Shown here: positions 1 to 12,744 of the stretch, piece after piece
Position numbering within the stretch: the first letter of the stretch is position 1
Layout: the number at the start of each line of letters is the position of its first letter
Assembly (NCBI GenBank): GCA_947501215.1
Contig: CANMUS010000002.1
Location: forward strand, 62,001 to 126,000
DNA from: an uncultured Erythrobacter sp.
GTDB lineage: Bacteria > Pseudomonadota > Alphaproteobacteria > Sphingomonadales > Sphingomonadaceae
DNA: 64,000 nt
Direction: 5' to 3'
Program-made: the position numbers and the translations under genes
The notes under the pieces: generated by a model
Seen by the model: the letters and a program-made list of their open reading frames with translations, nothing else
What the model was told of the DNA's origin: nothing
Databases searched by the model: none

Positions 1-426
1 AAGACCGCCGCCGAAATCGTAAAACGACAGGAGGGCTTCTTTCGCCAAGGCGTCACCGCCATGCGGCCACTGACCTTGCGCGAAGTTGCCGAAGAAATTG
101 AGATGCACGAAAGCACGGTCAGCCGCGTGACCAGCAACAAGTACCTCGCCTGCCCGCGCGGGACCTTCGAACTGAAGTATTTCTTCTCCAGCGGGGTGGC
201 TGCGGCCGATGGCGAAGGCGCCAGCAGTGAAGCGATCAAGGCACGCATCAAGGCGCTGTGCGATGGCGAAGACCCGAAGAAGGTCCTGTCCGACCAGAAG
301 CTCGCCGACACGCTCAACGAGGAAGGCTTCGACCTCGCCCGGCGCACGGTGGCCAAATACCGCGAAGCCATAGGAATCGGATCATCGGCACAGCGCCGGC
401 GCCAAAAAAAGCTTAAGAATCTGTGA
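1..426 (+). CDS. rpoN: RNA polymerase sigma-54 factor RpoN, C-terminal part
   Basis: The frame is open from the first base to the TGA at 424-426, so this is the last 141 residues of a gene that begins outside the window. The fragment has the sigma-54 DNA-binding helix-turn-helix at about residues 27-49 (motif MHESTVSRVTSNKY) and the RpoN box, here ARRTVAKYRE, at about 113-122; this box contacts the -24 promoter element and is specific to the family. The ATG at 61 is internal and not a start. Sigma-54 directs core polymerase to -24/-12 promoters and needs an enhancer-binding ATPase. The C-terminus ends in a short lysine/arginine-rich tail. Identity is secure from the RpoN box. Confidence 0.96.
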   Translation, partial: KTAAEIVKRQEGFFRQGVTAMRPLTLREVAEEIEMHESTVSRVTSNKYLACPRGTFELKYFFSSGVAAADGEGASSEAIKARIKALCDGEDPKKVLSDQKLADTLNEEGFDLARRTVAKYREAIGIGSSAQRRRQKKLKNL

Positions 427-565
427 CGCGTTAATGCCACAGCCAAAAAAGTTAACGCGCTTTACCCGCTGTTAACCTTTTCCCTTCAGACCTTGTGTGG
501 TTAATACAGGTCAACACCTCTTAGCGAGGGGTTACCGGACACTAGGGACCAACGGGGGATTTCCC
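427..565 (+). promoter_or_regulatory. Control region upstream of ctrA
   Basis: These 139 bp separate rpoN from ctrA and are AT-richer than their surroundings. They contain two GTTAAC hexamers and several more TTAA tetramers, the half-site of the CtrA box. I do not find a perfect TTAA-N7-TTAA. A CcrM-type GANTC site (GAATC) lies at 417-421 and another at 374-378, just inside the end of rpoN. In Caulobacter the ctrA promoter is autoregulated by CtrA and is methylation-sensitive through GANTC. A similar arrangement here is inference from site content only. Confidence 0.4.
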
Positions 566-1261
566 ATGCGTGTACTGCTGATCGAAGACGAACCGACCAC
601 CGCCAAGGCGATCGAGCTCATGCTCACGACCGAAGGCTTCAATGTCTATTCGACCGATCTTGGCGAAGAAGGCCTCGATCTGGGCAAGCTGTATGATTAC
701 GATATCATCCTGCTCGATTTGAACCTGCCCGACATGCATGGTTACGATGTGCTCAAGAAGCTGCGCGTTGCCAAGGTGCAGACCCCGGTCCTGATCCTGT
801 CCGGCATTGCCGAGATGGACAGCAAGATCCGCAGCTTCGGCTTCGGTGCCGACGATTACGTGACCAAGCCCTTCCACCGCGAAGAGCTTGTTGCCCGCAT
901 CCACGCCGTGGTGCGCCGTTCGAAGGGCCACAGCCAGTCGGTCATCCGTACCGGCAAGCTGGCCGTCAACCTCGACGCCAAGACCGTCGAAGTCGATGGC
1001 GCCCGCGTTCACCTCACCGGCAAGGAATACGCCATGCTGGAGCTGCTTTCGCTCCGCAAGGGCACCACGCTGACCAAGGAAATGTTCCTCAACCACCTTT
1101 ATGGCGGCATGGACGAACCCGAACTCAAGATCATCGACGTCTTCATCTGCAAGCTGCGCAAGAAGCTCAGCCACGCATGCGGCGGCGAGAACTATATCGA
1201 GACCGTATGGGGCCGCGGCTATGTTCTGCGCGACCCGAACGAAGAGGCGGAAGCGGCTTAA
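566..1261 (+). CDS. ctrA: Cell-cycle response regulator CtrA
   Basis: The 231-residue product has the length and two-domain layout of Caulobacter CtrA: an N-terminal receiver domain (residues 1 to about 115) with phospho-acceptor D51 in LLDLNLPD and K101 in the TKPF motif, then an OmpR-type winged-helix DNA-binding domain (about 125-225). The ATG at 566 is chosen over an upstream GTG at 497 because it begins directly at the receiver core MRVLLIEDE. In alphaproteobacteria CtrA binds TTAA-N7-TTAA sites and controls cell division, motility and often gene transfer agent expression. In Sphingomonadales it is usually non-essential. It is followed within 10 bp by a terminator-like repeat. Confidence 0.95.
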   Translation: MRVLLIEDEPTTAKAIELMLTTEGFNVYSTDLGEEGLDLGKLYDYDIILLDLNLPDMHGYDVLKKLRVAKVQTPVLILSGIAEMDSKIRSFGFGADDYVTKPFHREELVARIHAVVRRSKGHSQSVIRTGKLAVNLDAKTVEVDGARVHLTGKEYAMLELLSLRKGTTLTKEMFLNHLYGGMDEPELKIIDVFICKLRKKLSHACGGENYIETVWGRGYVLRDPNEEAEAA

Positions 1262-1269
1262 TTTGATTA

Positions 1270-1428
1270 GCCTCAAGCGCCGGCGGGGCCATCCGGCCCC
1301 TTAGGCTACCGCGCCAGCAGGCGCGACGGCCAGTCGGCCTTGCCGATCGCGAGCGATCGGAAACGAAGATTACTCTTGGACGGGAATAGCGAGGACGCCC
1401 GGCAGCCACTGGCCGCCGGGCGTTTTCG
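1270..1428 (-). repeat. Stem-loop repeat family, copy R0 (ctrA 3' end)
   Basis: This segment matches, in opposite orientation, the two long repeats in the GTA cluster. It begins 9 bp after the ctrA stop with GCCTCAAGCGCCGGCGG, as in the reverse complement of R2/R3. A hairpin follows with stem GGGGCC (1285-1290), loop ATCC (1291-1294) and GGCCCC (1295-1300). The stretch CGGCCAGTCGGCCTTGCC is shared with R2, and TAGCGAGGACGC near 1387-1398 is shared with all copies. The far end folds as a strong hairpin (1396-1422) followed by TTTT on the plus strand. R0 is shorter than R2/R3 (about 160 versus 245-260 bp), and the middle is divergent. Confidence 0.75.
1395..1427 (+). terminator. Rho-independent terminator after ctrA
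   Basis: CGCCCGGC at 1396-1403 pairs perfectly with GCCGGGCG at 1415-1422. The stem extends inward by a G-T wobble and three more pairs, leaving a tiny loop. TTTT follows at 1423-1426. It is also the outer end of repeat copy R0, which suggests that the repeat serves as the ctrA terminator. Confidence 0.65.
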
Positions 1429-1515
1429 TATCTTGCATGCTGCGCAATCTATCTTGGCAGCCCTGATGTTCTCTGCGATTTGGCGCCGACAACATGCGAA
1501 GGTGCATCGGGCCGT

Positions 1516-3312
1516 ATGGCGATTCTCTCGGATTACTCGGCCCAGATCGGCTGCTTGCTACTGGCCGCTACCTTTATCGCCTTCCTGCTCGAGCGCCAGC
1601 CGCCGGTCGTCATCGCCATCGCCTCGGCCGCGCTGATGATTGCGCTGGGCTATCTGCCGGCGAAAGACATGCTCGGCACATTCGCCAATTCCGCGCCGAT
1701 CACGATTGCAGCGATGTTTATTCTCTCGGGCGCGCTGCTGCGGACCGGAACCCTCGAGTGGGTATCCGGCTGGGTCATCCGGCGCACATCGCGTAGTCCG
1801 AAGACGGCGGTAGCGGAGATCGGCGCGGGCACCCTGCTCGCCTCGGCCTTCATGAACAACACCCCGGTCGTCATCGTGATGATCCCCGTCGTGCGCAAGC
1901 TGGCACAGGTTCTGAAGGTGGCCGCAACCCGGTTGCTGATCCCGCTGTCCTACATCACCATTCTCGGCGGCACGATGACGCTGATCGGCACCTCGACCAA
2001 CCTGCTGGTCGACGGCGTCGCGCAGGAAGCCGGTCAGCGCCCCTTCGGCATTTTCGAGATCACCGCAGTCGGTGCGGTGGCGCTCGTTTCCGGCCTTGCC
2101 ACTCTCATAATACTCGGCCCTTTCCTGCTGCCCAATCGCGGGAAGCGGATCGAGGACGACGAACGGGAGAGCGATCTCTACCTCACCCACCTCATCCTGG
2201 AAGGCAAGAGCCGCTATGTCGGACGGCAGCTGGCAGAAACCGACATCGGCCGCCGGCCCCAGGTCAAGATCGTCGGCATTCGGCGCGGGTCGGAAATGCG
2301 ACGCCACAATCTCGACGAACACGTGCTGCAGGCCGAGGACCAGCTGATCGTCAGCGCCAGCCCGGAGGAAATCAACTCCCTCGCCGAGGCACCCGACTTC
2401 CGCACCGGATTGGTGGGCGTGGGAGGCGGCGTCGCAACGTCCCGCACCGACCGGCCATCCGACCTTCGCATCGTCGAGGCCGTTATCTCTTCCTCGCATC
2501 CCATCGTCGGCAAACGGCTTGCGGATATCCCGCTCCTGTCGCGCCTGCGCGTACGCGTGCTAGGCCTCTCGCGTCCGCGCCATATTCCCGGTCCGACGCT
2601 GGCGGAAGCAAGGGTGCGCGCCGGCGACCGGCTCCTGATCGCCGCCGGCAGCGATGCGGCCCAGGCACTGCAGGGCAATATGCAGCTGACCCATGTGGGC
2701 GCGACCAGCGCCCGCTCGTTCCGGCGCGACAAGGCACCGATTGCCATCGCCACCATCGCCGCCGTCGTCGTCGGCGCGGCAGTGTTCGGCTTCCCGATCG
2801 AAGCGCTTGCCGTGTGCGGCGTGGCCGTCGTCCTCCTCACCCGCTGCGTCGAACCGAGCGACGCGTGGGGCAGTCTGGACGGCAATACGCTGGTCCTGAT
2901 CTTCGCCATGCTGGCTTTCGGCAAAGGGCTGGAGAATGCCGGTTCGATCGAGCTGATCGTGGCCGCGATCGAGCCCTATCTCGGAGCAAGCTCACCCCTC
3001 GTCCTCATCCTGATCGTCTATGCGCTGACCAGCATCCTGACCGAAGTGGTGACCAACAACGCGATTGCGGTCATCATGACGCCGATCGCGATCGGTCTGG
3101 CGGAAAGTGCCGGAGTGGACGCGCGCGCTTTGATCGTGGCGGTTATGTTCGGCGCCAGCGCCAGCTTCGCGACCCCAATCGGTTACCAGACCAACACGCT
3201 GGTCTATGGCGCGGCGAATTACCGTTTCGCGGACTTCCTGAAAATCGGCGTTCCGATGAACATCGGTGTCGGCATCGCGACGTCCTTCGCGATCTGGGCG
3301 TTCTTCGCGTAG
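1516..3312 (+). CDS. SLC13/ArsB-superfamily transporter with two RCK_C domains
   Basis: A 598-residue polytopic membrane protein of the ion-transporter superfamily (SLC13/CitT/ArsB-like). Two hydrophobic halves, each with several helices, flank two cytoplasmic TrkA-C (RCK_C) domains at roughly residues 215-290 and 315-390. The first half has the motif NNTPVVIVMIPV and the second has TEVVTNNAIAVIMTPIA; these paired Asn-rich hairpins are typical of the family and line the transport site. The family moves dicarboxylates, sulfate or other anions with Na+, and the TrkA-C domains usually sense ligands. The substrate cannot be read from sequence. The ATG at 1516 is preferred over a TTG at 1480 because the extra residues look non-coding. 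Confidence 0.85.
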   Translation: MAILSDYSAQIGCLLLAATFIAFLLERQPPVVIAIASAALMIALGYLPAKDMLGTFANSAPITIAAMFILSGALLRTGTLEWVSGWVIRRTSRSPKTAVAEIGAGTLLASAFMNNTPVVIVMIPVVRKLAQVLKVAATRLLIPLSYITILGGTMTLIGTSTNLLVDGVAQEAGQRPFGIFEITAVGAVALVSGLATLIILGPFLLPNRGKRIEDDERESDLYLTHLILEGKSRYVGRQLAETDIGRRPQVKIVGIRRGSEMRRHNLDEHVLQAEDQLIVSASPEEINSLAEAPDFRTGLVGVGGGVATSRTDRPSDLRIVEAVISSSHPIVGKRLADIPLLSRLRVRVLGLSRPRHIPGPTLAEARVRAGDRLLIAAGSDAAQALQGNMQLTHVGATSARSFRRDKAPIAIATIAAVVVGAAVFGFPIEALAVCGVAVVLLTRCVEPSDAWGSLDGNTLVLIFAMLAFGKGLENAGSIELIVAAIEPYLGASSPLVLILIVYALTSILTEVVTNNAIAVIMTPIAIGLAESAGVDARALIVAVMFGASASFATPIGYQTNTLVYGAANYRFADFLKIGVPMNIGVGIATSFAIWAFFA

Positions 3313-3356
3313 CGCACATCTGGACCGGCCCTGCCGACACCGCTAACGCGCGGCCC

Positions 3357-4058
3357 ATGTCTGCATTCAAGGAAGGCGACCCGACCACGCTCAACCGGCT
3401 GTATGGCCGCAGCCAGGGCAAGCCTTTGCGCGCCAGCCAGCAAGAGCTGGTCGACAAGCTGCTGCCGCAGATCAGCCCCCCGGCGGAAGGACCGGTCACG
3501 TCCCAGACGCTGTTCGGCTTCGACCGCCCGCTGCATTTCGAGATCGGCTTCGGCGGCGGCGAGCACATGGCCGAGCGCGCCGACCTGCTCCCCGACCATG
3601 GCTTCATCGGTGCAGAGCCATTCCTCAACGGCGTGGCGCAAGCCCTGACCCATGTGCGTGAGCGGACGCTTGCCAATGTCCGCATCCATCACGGCGACGC
3701 GCTGGAGGTGTTGGGTCGCGTGCCCGATGGCGCGCTCACCATGCTTTACCTGCTGCACCCCGATCCCTGGCCCAAGAACAAGCATGCCAAACGCCGGATG
3801 ATGAACGACGGGCCGGTGCGGATGTTTGCCGACAAGCTGAAACCGGGCGGCGAGTTCCGTTTCGGCACCGATCACCCGGTATACCTGCGTCATGCCCTGA
3901 TGGTCATGCGTCGCTTCACCGATGAGTTCGAGTGGGTCGTCGAAGGACCCGGCAGCTGGCAGAACCGCCCCTCCGGCTGGCCCGAAACCCGCTATGAGCA
4001 CAAGGCGCGCACGGTATACGGCCACGAGGTCTGGTATTTCCGCTTTCGCCGACGGTAG
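3357..4058 (+). CDS. trmB: tRNA (guanine-N7-)-methyltransferase TrmB
   Basis: The 233-residue protein methylates N7 of G46 in the tRNA variable loop using S-adenosylmethionine. Family features are visible: the SAM-binding motif FEIGFGGGEH, the following acidic strand with GAEPFLNGVAQAL, and the diagnostic HPDPWPKNKHAKRR segment with the catalytic Asp and basic residues. An N-terminal arm of about 50 residues precedes the Rossmann fold, as is usual in alphaproteobacterial TrmB. The start at 3357 is the first ATG in frame that fits the family length. The gene lies 44 bp after the transporter stop and may be co-transcribed with it. Confidence 0.95.
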   Translation: MSAFKEGDPTTLNRLYGRSQGKPLRASQQELVDKLLPQISPPAEGPVTSQTLFGFDRPLHFEIGFGGGEHMAERADLLPDHGFIGAEPFLNGVAQALTHVRERTLANVRIHHGDALEVLGRVPDGALTMLYLLHPDPWPKNKHAKRRMMNDGPVRMFADKLKPGGEFRFGTDHPVYLRHALMVMRRFTDEFEWVVEGPGSWQNRPSGWPETRYEHKARTVYGHEVWYFRFRRR

Positions 4059-4087
4059 CGCGGAACGACACCGGGTAGGCGGCGATT

Positions 4088-4105
4088 GATAGGGCGAGAC
4101 CTATC
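4088..4105 (+). promoter_or_regulatory. Small hairpin next to the aldehyde dehydrogenase ribosome site
   Basis: GATAGG at 4088-4093 and CCTATC at 4100-4105 form a perfect 6-bp inverted repeat with loop GCGAGA, immediately before the probable ribosome-binding site GGAGC (4106-4110) and 12 bases before the ATG at 4118. It could be a dyad operator or an mRNA hairpin that tunes translation. Six base pairs can arise by chance, so this is weak. Confidence 0.3.
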
Positions 4106-4117
4106 GGAGCCGCTCCC

Positions 4118-5485
<1,368 letters not shown>

Positions 5486-5495
5486 GAGATACGAA

Positions 5496-6149
5496 ATGAG
5501 CAAGACCATCCTAATCGTCGGCGCATCGCGCGGCATCGGCCTCGGCCTCGCAAGGGAATTCACCTCGCGCGGATGGACCATTGTCGCGACCGAGCGATCG
5601 AAGAGCGACGAGCTCCATGGCGTCGATGGCGTCGAGATTGCCACGCTGGACGTTACCGATCCTTCCACCTTCGATAGTGTCGACGGGTCCTTCGATGCAG
5701 TGATCATCAACGCCGGCATCACCGGAGCGAAACATCAGGACAGCGCCCAAGCAACCCGCGACGAAGTGGCGGACGTGATGATGACCAATGCCTTCGGCCC
5801 TGCTCATCTGGCAAAAACACTGCTGCCGAAGATCGCCGAGGGCGGGACGCTGGCGTTCATGTCCTCGCTCATGGGCTCGATCGACGACAGTTCAGGCGGC
5901 TACGAGCTGTATCGCACCAGCAAGACCGCGCTCAACATGCTGGCGAAGGGCATTGCCGAACAGGATGCTGGGCCGCGCAATATCGAAGTTCTCGCGCTGC
6001 ATCCCGGCTGGGTCCAGACCGACATGGGCGGACCGAATGCGACGCTGACGATAGATGAAAGCGTCAGCGGCCTGGCCGATGTGATCGAGGGCGCGGGCGG
6101 CGGCGGCTTCCGCTATGTCGATTACAGCGGGAAAGAACTCGCCTTCTAG
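5496..6149 (+). CDS. Short-chain dehydrogenase/reductase (SDR)
   Basis: A 217-residue classical-length SDR. It has the nucleotide-binding glycine motif GASRGIG (residues 9-15), the structural NAG motif, a catalytic Ser in FMSSLMG and the YRTSK form of the YxxxK active site. The family carries out NAD(P)-dependent carbonyl/alcohol interconversion; the substrate is not evident. It starts 11 bp after the aldehyde dehydrogenase with a good AGGAGAT ribosome site. Its TAG stop interleaves by 4 bp with the stop of the convergent aminotransferase gene, so no terminator space exists between them. Confidence 0.9.
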   Translation: MSKTILIVGASRGIGLGLAREFTSRGWTIVATERSKSDELHGVDGVEIATLDVTDPSTFDSVDGSFDAVIINAGITGAKHQDSAQATRDEVADVMMTNAFGPAHLAKTLLPKIAEGGTLAFMSSLMGSIDDSSGGYELYRTSKTALNMLAKGIAEQDAGPRNIEVLALHPGWVQTDMGGPNATLTIDESVSGLADVIEGAGGGGFRYVDYSGKELAF

Positions 6150-7286
6150 CCGAGGCACTGCGCAAGCGTCGCAAGCAGTGCGTCGTGGTCGGCTTGCGTA
6201 TTGTAGAGGTGCGGGGTCAACCGGAGCGATGCTGCGCGTAGCGACACATGCACGTGGTTGTCCGCCAGCCGCTCGGTGAGGCCGTCGGGTACGCCGTGCG
6301 GAAACTCAAGCGACAGGAAATGCGCTGCGCGGGTACCGATAGGGGCGGAGGTGAGGCCGAGCTTGGCCGCTGCTTCAGCGATTGCGCTCGTTCGCTCTGC
6401 CAACTCTTCGGCGATGCGGTCGACGCCGGATTCCATGAGGAAATCGATCCCGGCGCTCGCACCACGCAATAGCGGAGGATTGGACTTCTCGCCCATGTCG
6501 AAGCGCCGCGCGCCGGGCTGGAAATCGCTCCGGTAGTCGACCAGCCGGGAAAAATCTTCCGCTCCGCCGCGGTTGATCCAGTTGTGCTCGATCGGCTGCC
6601 CGTCATGATACTTCGGAGCAACATACAGCATGCCGATCCCATAGGGCCCCATCAGCCATTTGTAGCAGGCGGCGACGGCGAAATCGGGTTGTACCTGCGC
6701 GAAGTCGATCGGCATGGCGCCAAGCGACTGGGTGAGATCGAGCACCAGCGCAGCGCCATGCTCGCGGCATTTCTCGCCGACTGCGACAAGATCGACCACC
6801 CGCCCGTCGGCCCAATGGCAATTGGGCACGGAGACGATGGCGGTATCCGGTCCGATCGCGTCCAGCACTGCATCGGTCCAGCAGGATTGCGATGCTCGCC
6901 GCACGGCAAGCACTTCCGCGCCGGTCCTGCCGGCGAGGTCTTGCCATGCGTAGACGTTGGACGGAAACTGGTCGGCCAGCGTGACGATCTGCTGGCCCTT
7001 CGCGACCGGCAGGTTCTTTGCGGCCACTGCAAGGCCGTAGCTGACCGAAGGGACGATCGCGATATCGTCCACCGGCACGCCCGCCAGCCCGGCGGCATCA
7101 GAGCGAAAGTCCTCTGCCACGCTGAAGAAGTCCGCCGGGCGGAAATTCCACGGCTGCTCTTTCAGCCGCGCTGCCGCCACCATCGCTTCGCTCACCTCAT
7201 GCGAGAGCGGCGCCATATAGGCGCAGTTGAGGTAATGAACCTCGTCGGGAATGCTGAAGCGATGGCGCTGCGAAGCTATCACCAGA

Positions 7287-7300
<14 letters not shown>
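6146..7300 (-). CDS. Aminotransferase class V-fold PLP-dependent enzyme
   Basis: A 384-residue fold-type I PLP enzyme of the class V (cysteine desulfurase/kynureninase-like) group. The PLP-pairing Asp188 lies in VLDLTQS and the Schiff-base lysine is K214 in ACYKWLMGPYG. There is no SufS/IscS-type catalytic cysteine loop that I can identify, so desulfurase activity is doubtful; isomerase or lyase activity is possible. The chosen start is a GTG at 7300, overlapping the end of maeB by 14 bp. A GTG at 7282 is an alternative. The overlap suggests translation coupled to maeB. Confidence 0.85.
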
Positions 7301-9548
<2,248 letters not shown>

Positions 9549-9662
9549 GCAGACCTCGTTGCCAGTTGCCCCGCCCCTAACCTGCTTGTCCGCCCAGCGG
9601 TAGGGGAAACCTGCCGCTCCGCCGCTTCCCGAATCGGAAGCGCACAAGCTACGGCATAGGGC

Positions 9663-12287
9663 ATGTCCGGACAGCCGACCCCGATGATGCAGCAATATCT
9701 CGCGCTCAAGCGCGAGTCCGGCGATGCGCTGCTGTTCTATCGCATGGGCGATTTCTTCGAGCTGTTCTTCGAGGATGCCAAGATGGCGGCAAGCATCCTC
9801 GACATCGCCCTGACCAGCCGCGGCGAGCATGGCGGAGAACCGGTGCCGATGTGCGGCGTGCCTGTGCATTCGGCGGAAGGCTACCTTGCGCGGCTGATCA
9901 AGGGTGGCTGCCGCGTCGCCATCGCCGAGCAAACCGAAACGCCCGATGAGGCCAAGGCCCGCGCCAAGCGCGAAGGCACGCCGACGTCCAAGGCGCTGGT
10001 CGCGCGCGATATCGTGCGCTTCGTGACCGCGGGCACGTTGACCGAAGAAGCACTGCTCGAACCGCGTCGCGCGAACTTGTTGGTCGCGGTTGCTCCGGTG
10101 CGCGAGGGCGTGGGGCTGGCAAGCTGCGACATCTCGACCGGTCGCATGGAGCTGGAAGAATGCGAAGCCAATGCGCTCGATGCCGCTCTGGCGCGGCTGG
10201 GTGCTAGCGAAGTTGTGGCGCCGGAGGACTGGGAAGACGGCACCGGAGGCGTGATCGCCCGCCCGCGCGCCGACTTTCGCAGCGAGGACGGCGAAGCGCG
10301 GCTCAAGGACCTTCACGGGGTCGCGACGCTCGACGGGCTCGGAGACTTCACGCGTCCGATGCTGGCTGCCGCTGCGGGCCTGATCGCTTATCTCGACCAT
10401 GCGGGACGCGGGGAGCTGCCATTCCTGCTTCCGCCCGTAGCGCGCGGATCGGGCGCGCATTTGGTGATGGACGCGGCAACCCGCGCGAGCCTCGAGATTC
10501 TCGAGGCGCAGGCCGGCGGGCGCGCCGGAAGCCTCATCTCCTGCATCGACCGCTGCGTCACCGGCGCGGGGGCGCGGCAGCTGGCGGAGGATCTGGCTGC
10601 GCCGCTGGCGGATCGCGGACAGATCGAGGCGCGGCATGCCGCTATCCATCATTTCCACATCGACCCGCTGCTGCGAGCCGATCTGCGCGCGCTGCTACGG
10701 CAAGCTCCCGATATTGGTCGCGCTCTGGGGCGGCTGGTGGCAGGACGCGGCAGCCCGCGCGATCTCGGCCAGATCCGCGATGGCCTGTCCGAAGCGCGCC
10801 GCGTGCGCGGGATGCTGGGAGCGAGCGCGGACCTGCCTGCCCTCCTCCGGGACGCGCTGACGGCCTTGGGCGGCCATTCGGCGCTCATCGACCATCTCGA
10901 TCGCGCCCTCGTTCCCTCGCCACCGACGGAGCGCCAGCAGGGCGGCTACATCGCCAGCGGCTACGACCACGCGCTCGATGCGCTGCGCGAGACCAGCGGC
11001 AATGCGCGCAAGGCGATAGCCGCGCTGGAAGCCAGATATCGCGAGGAAACCGATACCGCCTCGCTCAAGATCAAGCACAACAAGGTGCTCGGCTATTTCA
11101 TCGAAGTGCCTGCCAAGCACGGCGACAAGCTGATGGCGGCAGACAGCGGCTTCACCCATCGGCAGACCATGGCGGGCGCGGTGCGGTTCAACTCCATCGG
11201 CCTGCACGAGGAAGCGACCCGCATTGCGGAAGCCGGTGCGCATGCGCTGGCCGCGGAAGAAGCGCATTTCGAGGAACTGGTCGGAGAGGTCGTGACCGCG
11301 CGCGAGGCGATCGCCGCCACCGCCGCGGCGCTCGCCCGGATCGATGTTGCCGCAGGGCTGGCGGAACGCGCGGTCGAGAGCGACTGGGCGCGCCCGGAAA
11401 TGCTCGACTCGCCCTGCCTCGAAGTTGTCGGTGGACGTCATCCCGTGGTGGAGCAGGCGCTAGCGAAATCCGGCGAACGCTTCGTCGCCAACGATTGCTC
11501 GCTGGGCCAGGACGACCGGCTCTGGCTGATCGGCGGCCCGAATATGGGCGGCAAATCGACCTTCCTGCGCCAGAACGCGCTGATCCTGCTGCTGGCGCAG
11601 GCGGGCAGCTATGTGCCGGCGAGCAGCGCGCGCATCGGTTTGGCGGACCGGTTGTTCAGCCGCGTCGGTGCGAGCGACAACCTTGCGCGCGGGCGCTCCA
11701 CCTTCATGGTGGAGATGGTCGAGACCGCCGCGATCCTTTCGCAGGCCACGCAGCGCAGCTTCGTCATCCTCGACGAGGTCGGGCGTGGCACGTCGACCTA
11801 TGACGGCATGGCGCTGGCATGGGCGGTGGTCGAGGCGGTGCACGAGCAATTGCGCTGCCGCTGCCTCTTCGCGACGCACTATCACGAACTCAGTCGCCTT
11901 GCCGACAGCTGCGATGCCCTTAGTCTGCATCACGTCCGAGCGCGCGAGTGGAAGGGCGACCTGGTGCTGTTACACGAACTTGCCGGAGGCGCCGCCGATC
12001 GCAGCTACGGCCTCGATGTCGCGCGTCTGGCGGGTGTGCCCAAACCCGTACTGAACCGCGCCAAGGCGGTTCTCGCCAAGCTGGAAAAGGGCCGCGCGGA
12101 GACCGGGGGGCTCGCCGCAGGGTTGGGGGAATTACCGCTGTTCGCCGCAAGCTTGCAGGCCGAGAACGAGCCGGACGATGCGCTGCGCGACGCGCTCGAC
12201 GCGCTCGATATCGATACGCTCAGCCCGCGCGAGGCCTTGGACACGCTCTACGAACTCAAGGCGCTGGGAGGTTCAACCAAGCCTTAA
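9663..12287 (+). CDS. mutS: DNA mismatch repair protein MutS
   Basis: An 874-residue MutS, which binds mismatches and recruits MutL using an ABC-type ATPase. The mismatch-reading Phe-x-Glu motif is present in MGDFFELFFED near the N-terminus. Walker A, GGPNMGGKST, starts at residue 624, and the Walker B segment LDEVGRGTSTYDG is near residue 703. The lever and clamp domains (roughly 270-570) and the helix-turn-helix dimerisation region at the C-terminus are of normal length. The start ATG matches the conserved PTPMMQQYLALK N-terminus. Confidence 0.97.
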   Translation: MSGQPTPMMQQYLALKRESGDALLFYRMGDFFELFFEDAKMAASILDIALTSRGEHGGEPVPMCGVPVHSAEGYLARLIKGGCRVAIAEQTETPDEAKARAKREGTPTSKALVARDIVRFVTAGTLTEEALLEPRRANLLVAVAPVREGVGLASCDISTGRMELEECEANALDAALARLGASEVVAPEDWEDGTGGVIARPRADFRSEDGEARLKDLHGVATLDGLGDFTRPMLAAAAGLIAYLDHAGRGELPFLLPPVARGSGAHLVMDAATRASLEILEAQAGGRAGSLISCIDRCVTGAGARQLAEDLAAPLADRGQIEARHAAIHHFHIDPLLRADLRALLRQAPDIGRALGRLVAGRGSPRDLGQIRDGLSEARRVRGMLGASADLPALLRDALTALGGHSALIDHLDRALVPSPPTERQQGGYIASGYDHALDALRETSGNARKAIAALEARYREETDTASLKIKHNKVLGYFIEVPAKHGDKLMAADSGFTHRQTMAGAVRFNSIGLHEEATRIAEAGAHALAAEEAHFEELVGEVVTAREAIAATAAALARIDVAAGLAERAVESDWARPEMLDSPCLEVVGGRHPVVEQALAKSGERFVANDCSLGQDDRLWLIGGPNMGGKSTFLRQNALILLLAQAGSYVPASSARIGLADRLFSRVGASDNLARGRSTFMVEMVETAAILSQATQRSFVILDEVGRGTSTYDGMALAWAVVEAVHEQLRCRCLFATHYHELSRLADSCDALSLHHVRAREWKGDLVLLHELAGGAADRSYGLDVARLAGVPKPVLNRAKAVLAKLEKGRAETGGLAAGLGELPLFAASLQAENEPDDALRDALDALDIDTLSPREALDTLYELKALGGSTKP

Positions 12288-12301
12288 CTTCCTGGGCTGT
12301 A

Positions 12302-12709
12302 ATGTTGCGCACGATGGAAGACGGTCTCCTCACGACGCACGGCAAGAAGTTGCTGATGATTGGCTTGTTCCTCTGGTTCGTCGCCGTAATGATCGGCGGG
12401 GAGGACGATCCGGGTCTGCTTGCTCAGCAGGTGGACGCTTCGGGGAATGGTCCTGCAAGTGCCGCCGCTTACGAGCCTGCTCCGCAAGACGCCATGAAAG
12501 TAACGCAGCCCCCATCTGTGGCACCCCGACCCGGCAGGCAAGACGATGCCGCGCTGGATGCATGGTATGCCGCGTCGGGTGCTGGGAGCGATCGGGGCAC
12601 CCCGCCCGAACCGCAAGCGCCGCAAGTTGTGGTGCCGCGCCCTGTCGATGAAAGTCACCTGATCAACGACACACAGCCTCTGGTCGTTGCCGCTCCCGAA
12701 GTCCGCTAG
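12302..12709 (+). CDS. Hypothetical single-pass membrane protein
   Basis: A 135-residue protein that I do not recognise. One hydrophobic segment (about residues 16-33, LMIGLFLWFVAVMIGG) near the N-terminus is followed by a Pro/Ala/Gln-rich, low-complexity region ending near VVPRPVDES. This is consistent with an inner-membrane anchor and a disordered periplasmic tail. It starts 14 bp after mutS; an alternative ATG lies at 12314. No clear Shine-Dalgarno is seen. Coding is supported by the intact frame and the plausible membrane segment. Confidence 0.6.
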   Translation: MLRTMEDGLLTTHGKKLLMIGLFLWFVAVMIGGEDDPGLLAQQVDASGNGPASAAAYEPAPQDAMKVTQPPSVAPRPGRQDDAALDAWYAASGAGSDRGTPPEPQAPQVVVPRPVDESHLINDTQPLVVAAPEVR

Positions 12710-12744
12710 CGGAACCTTGCTCGGCGTCTACCGCTTATACCGGC

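Noticed and set aside
1370-1386. A 17-nt match between the ctrA 3' region and the end of the cold-shock gene (56905-56921), possibly a gene remnant
   Set aside because: A 17-nt match is expected about once by chance within a 64-kb window of this size, and similarity does not extend further on either side.
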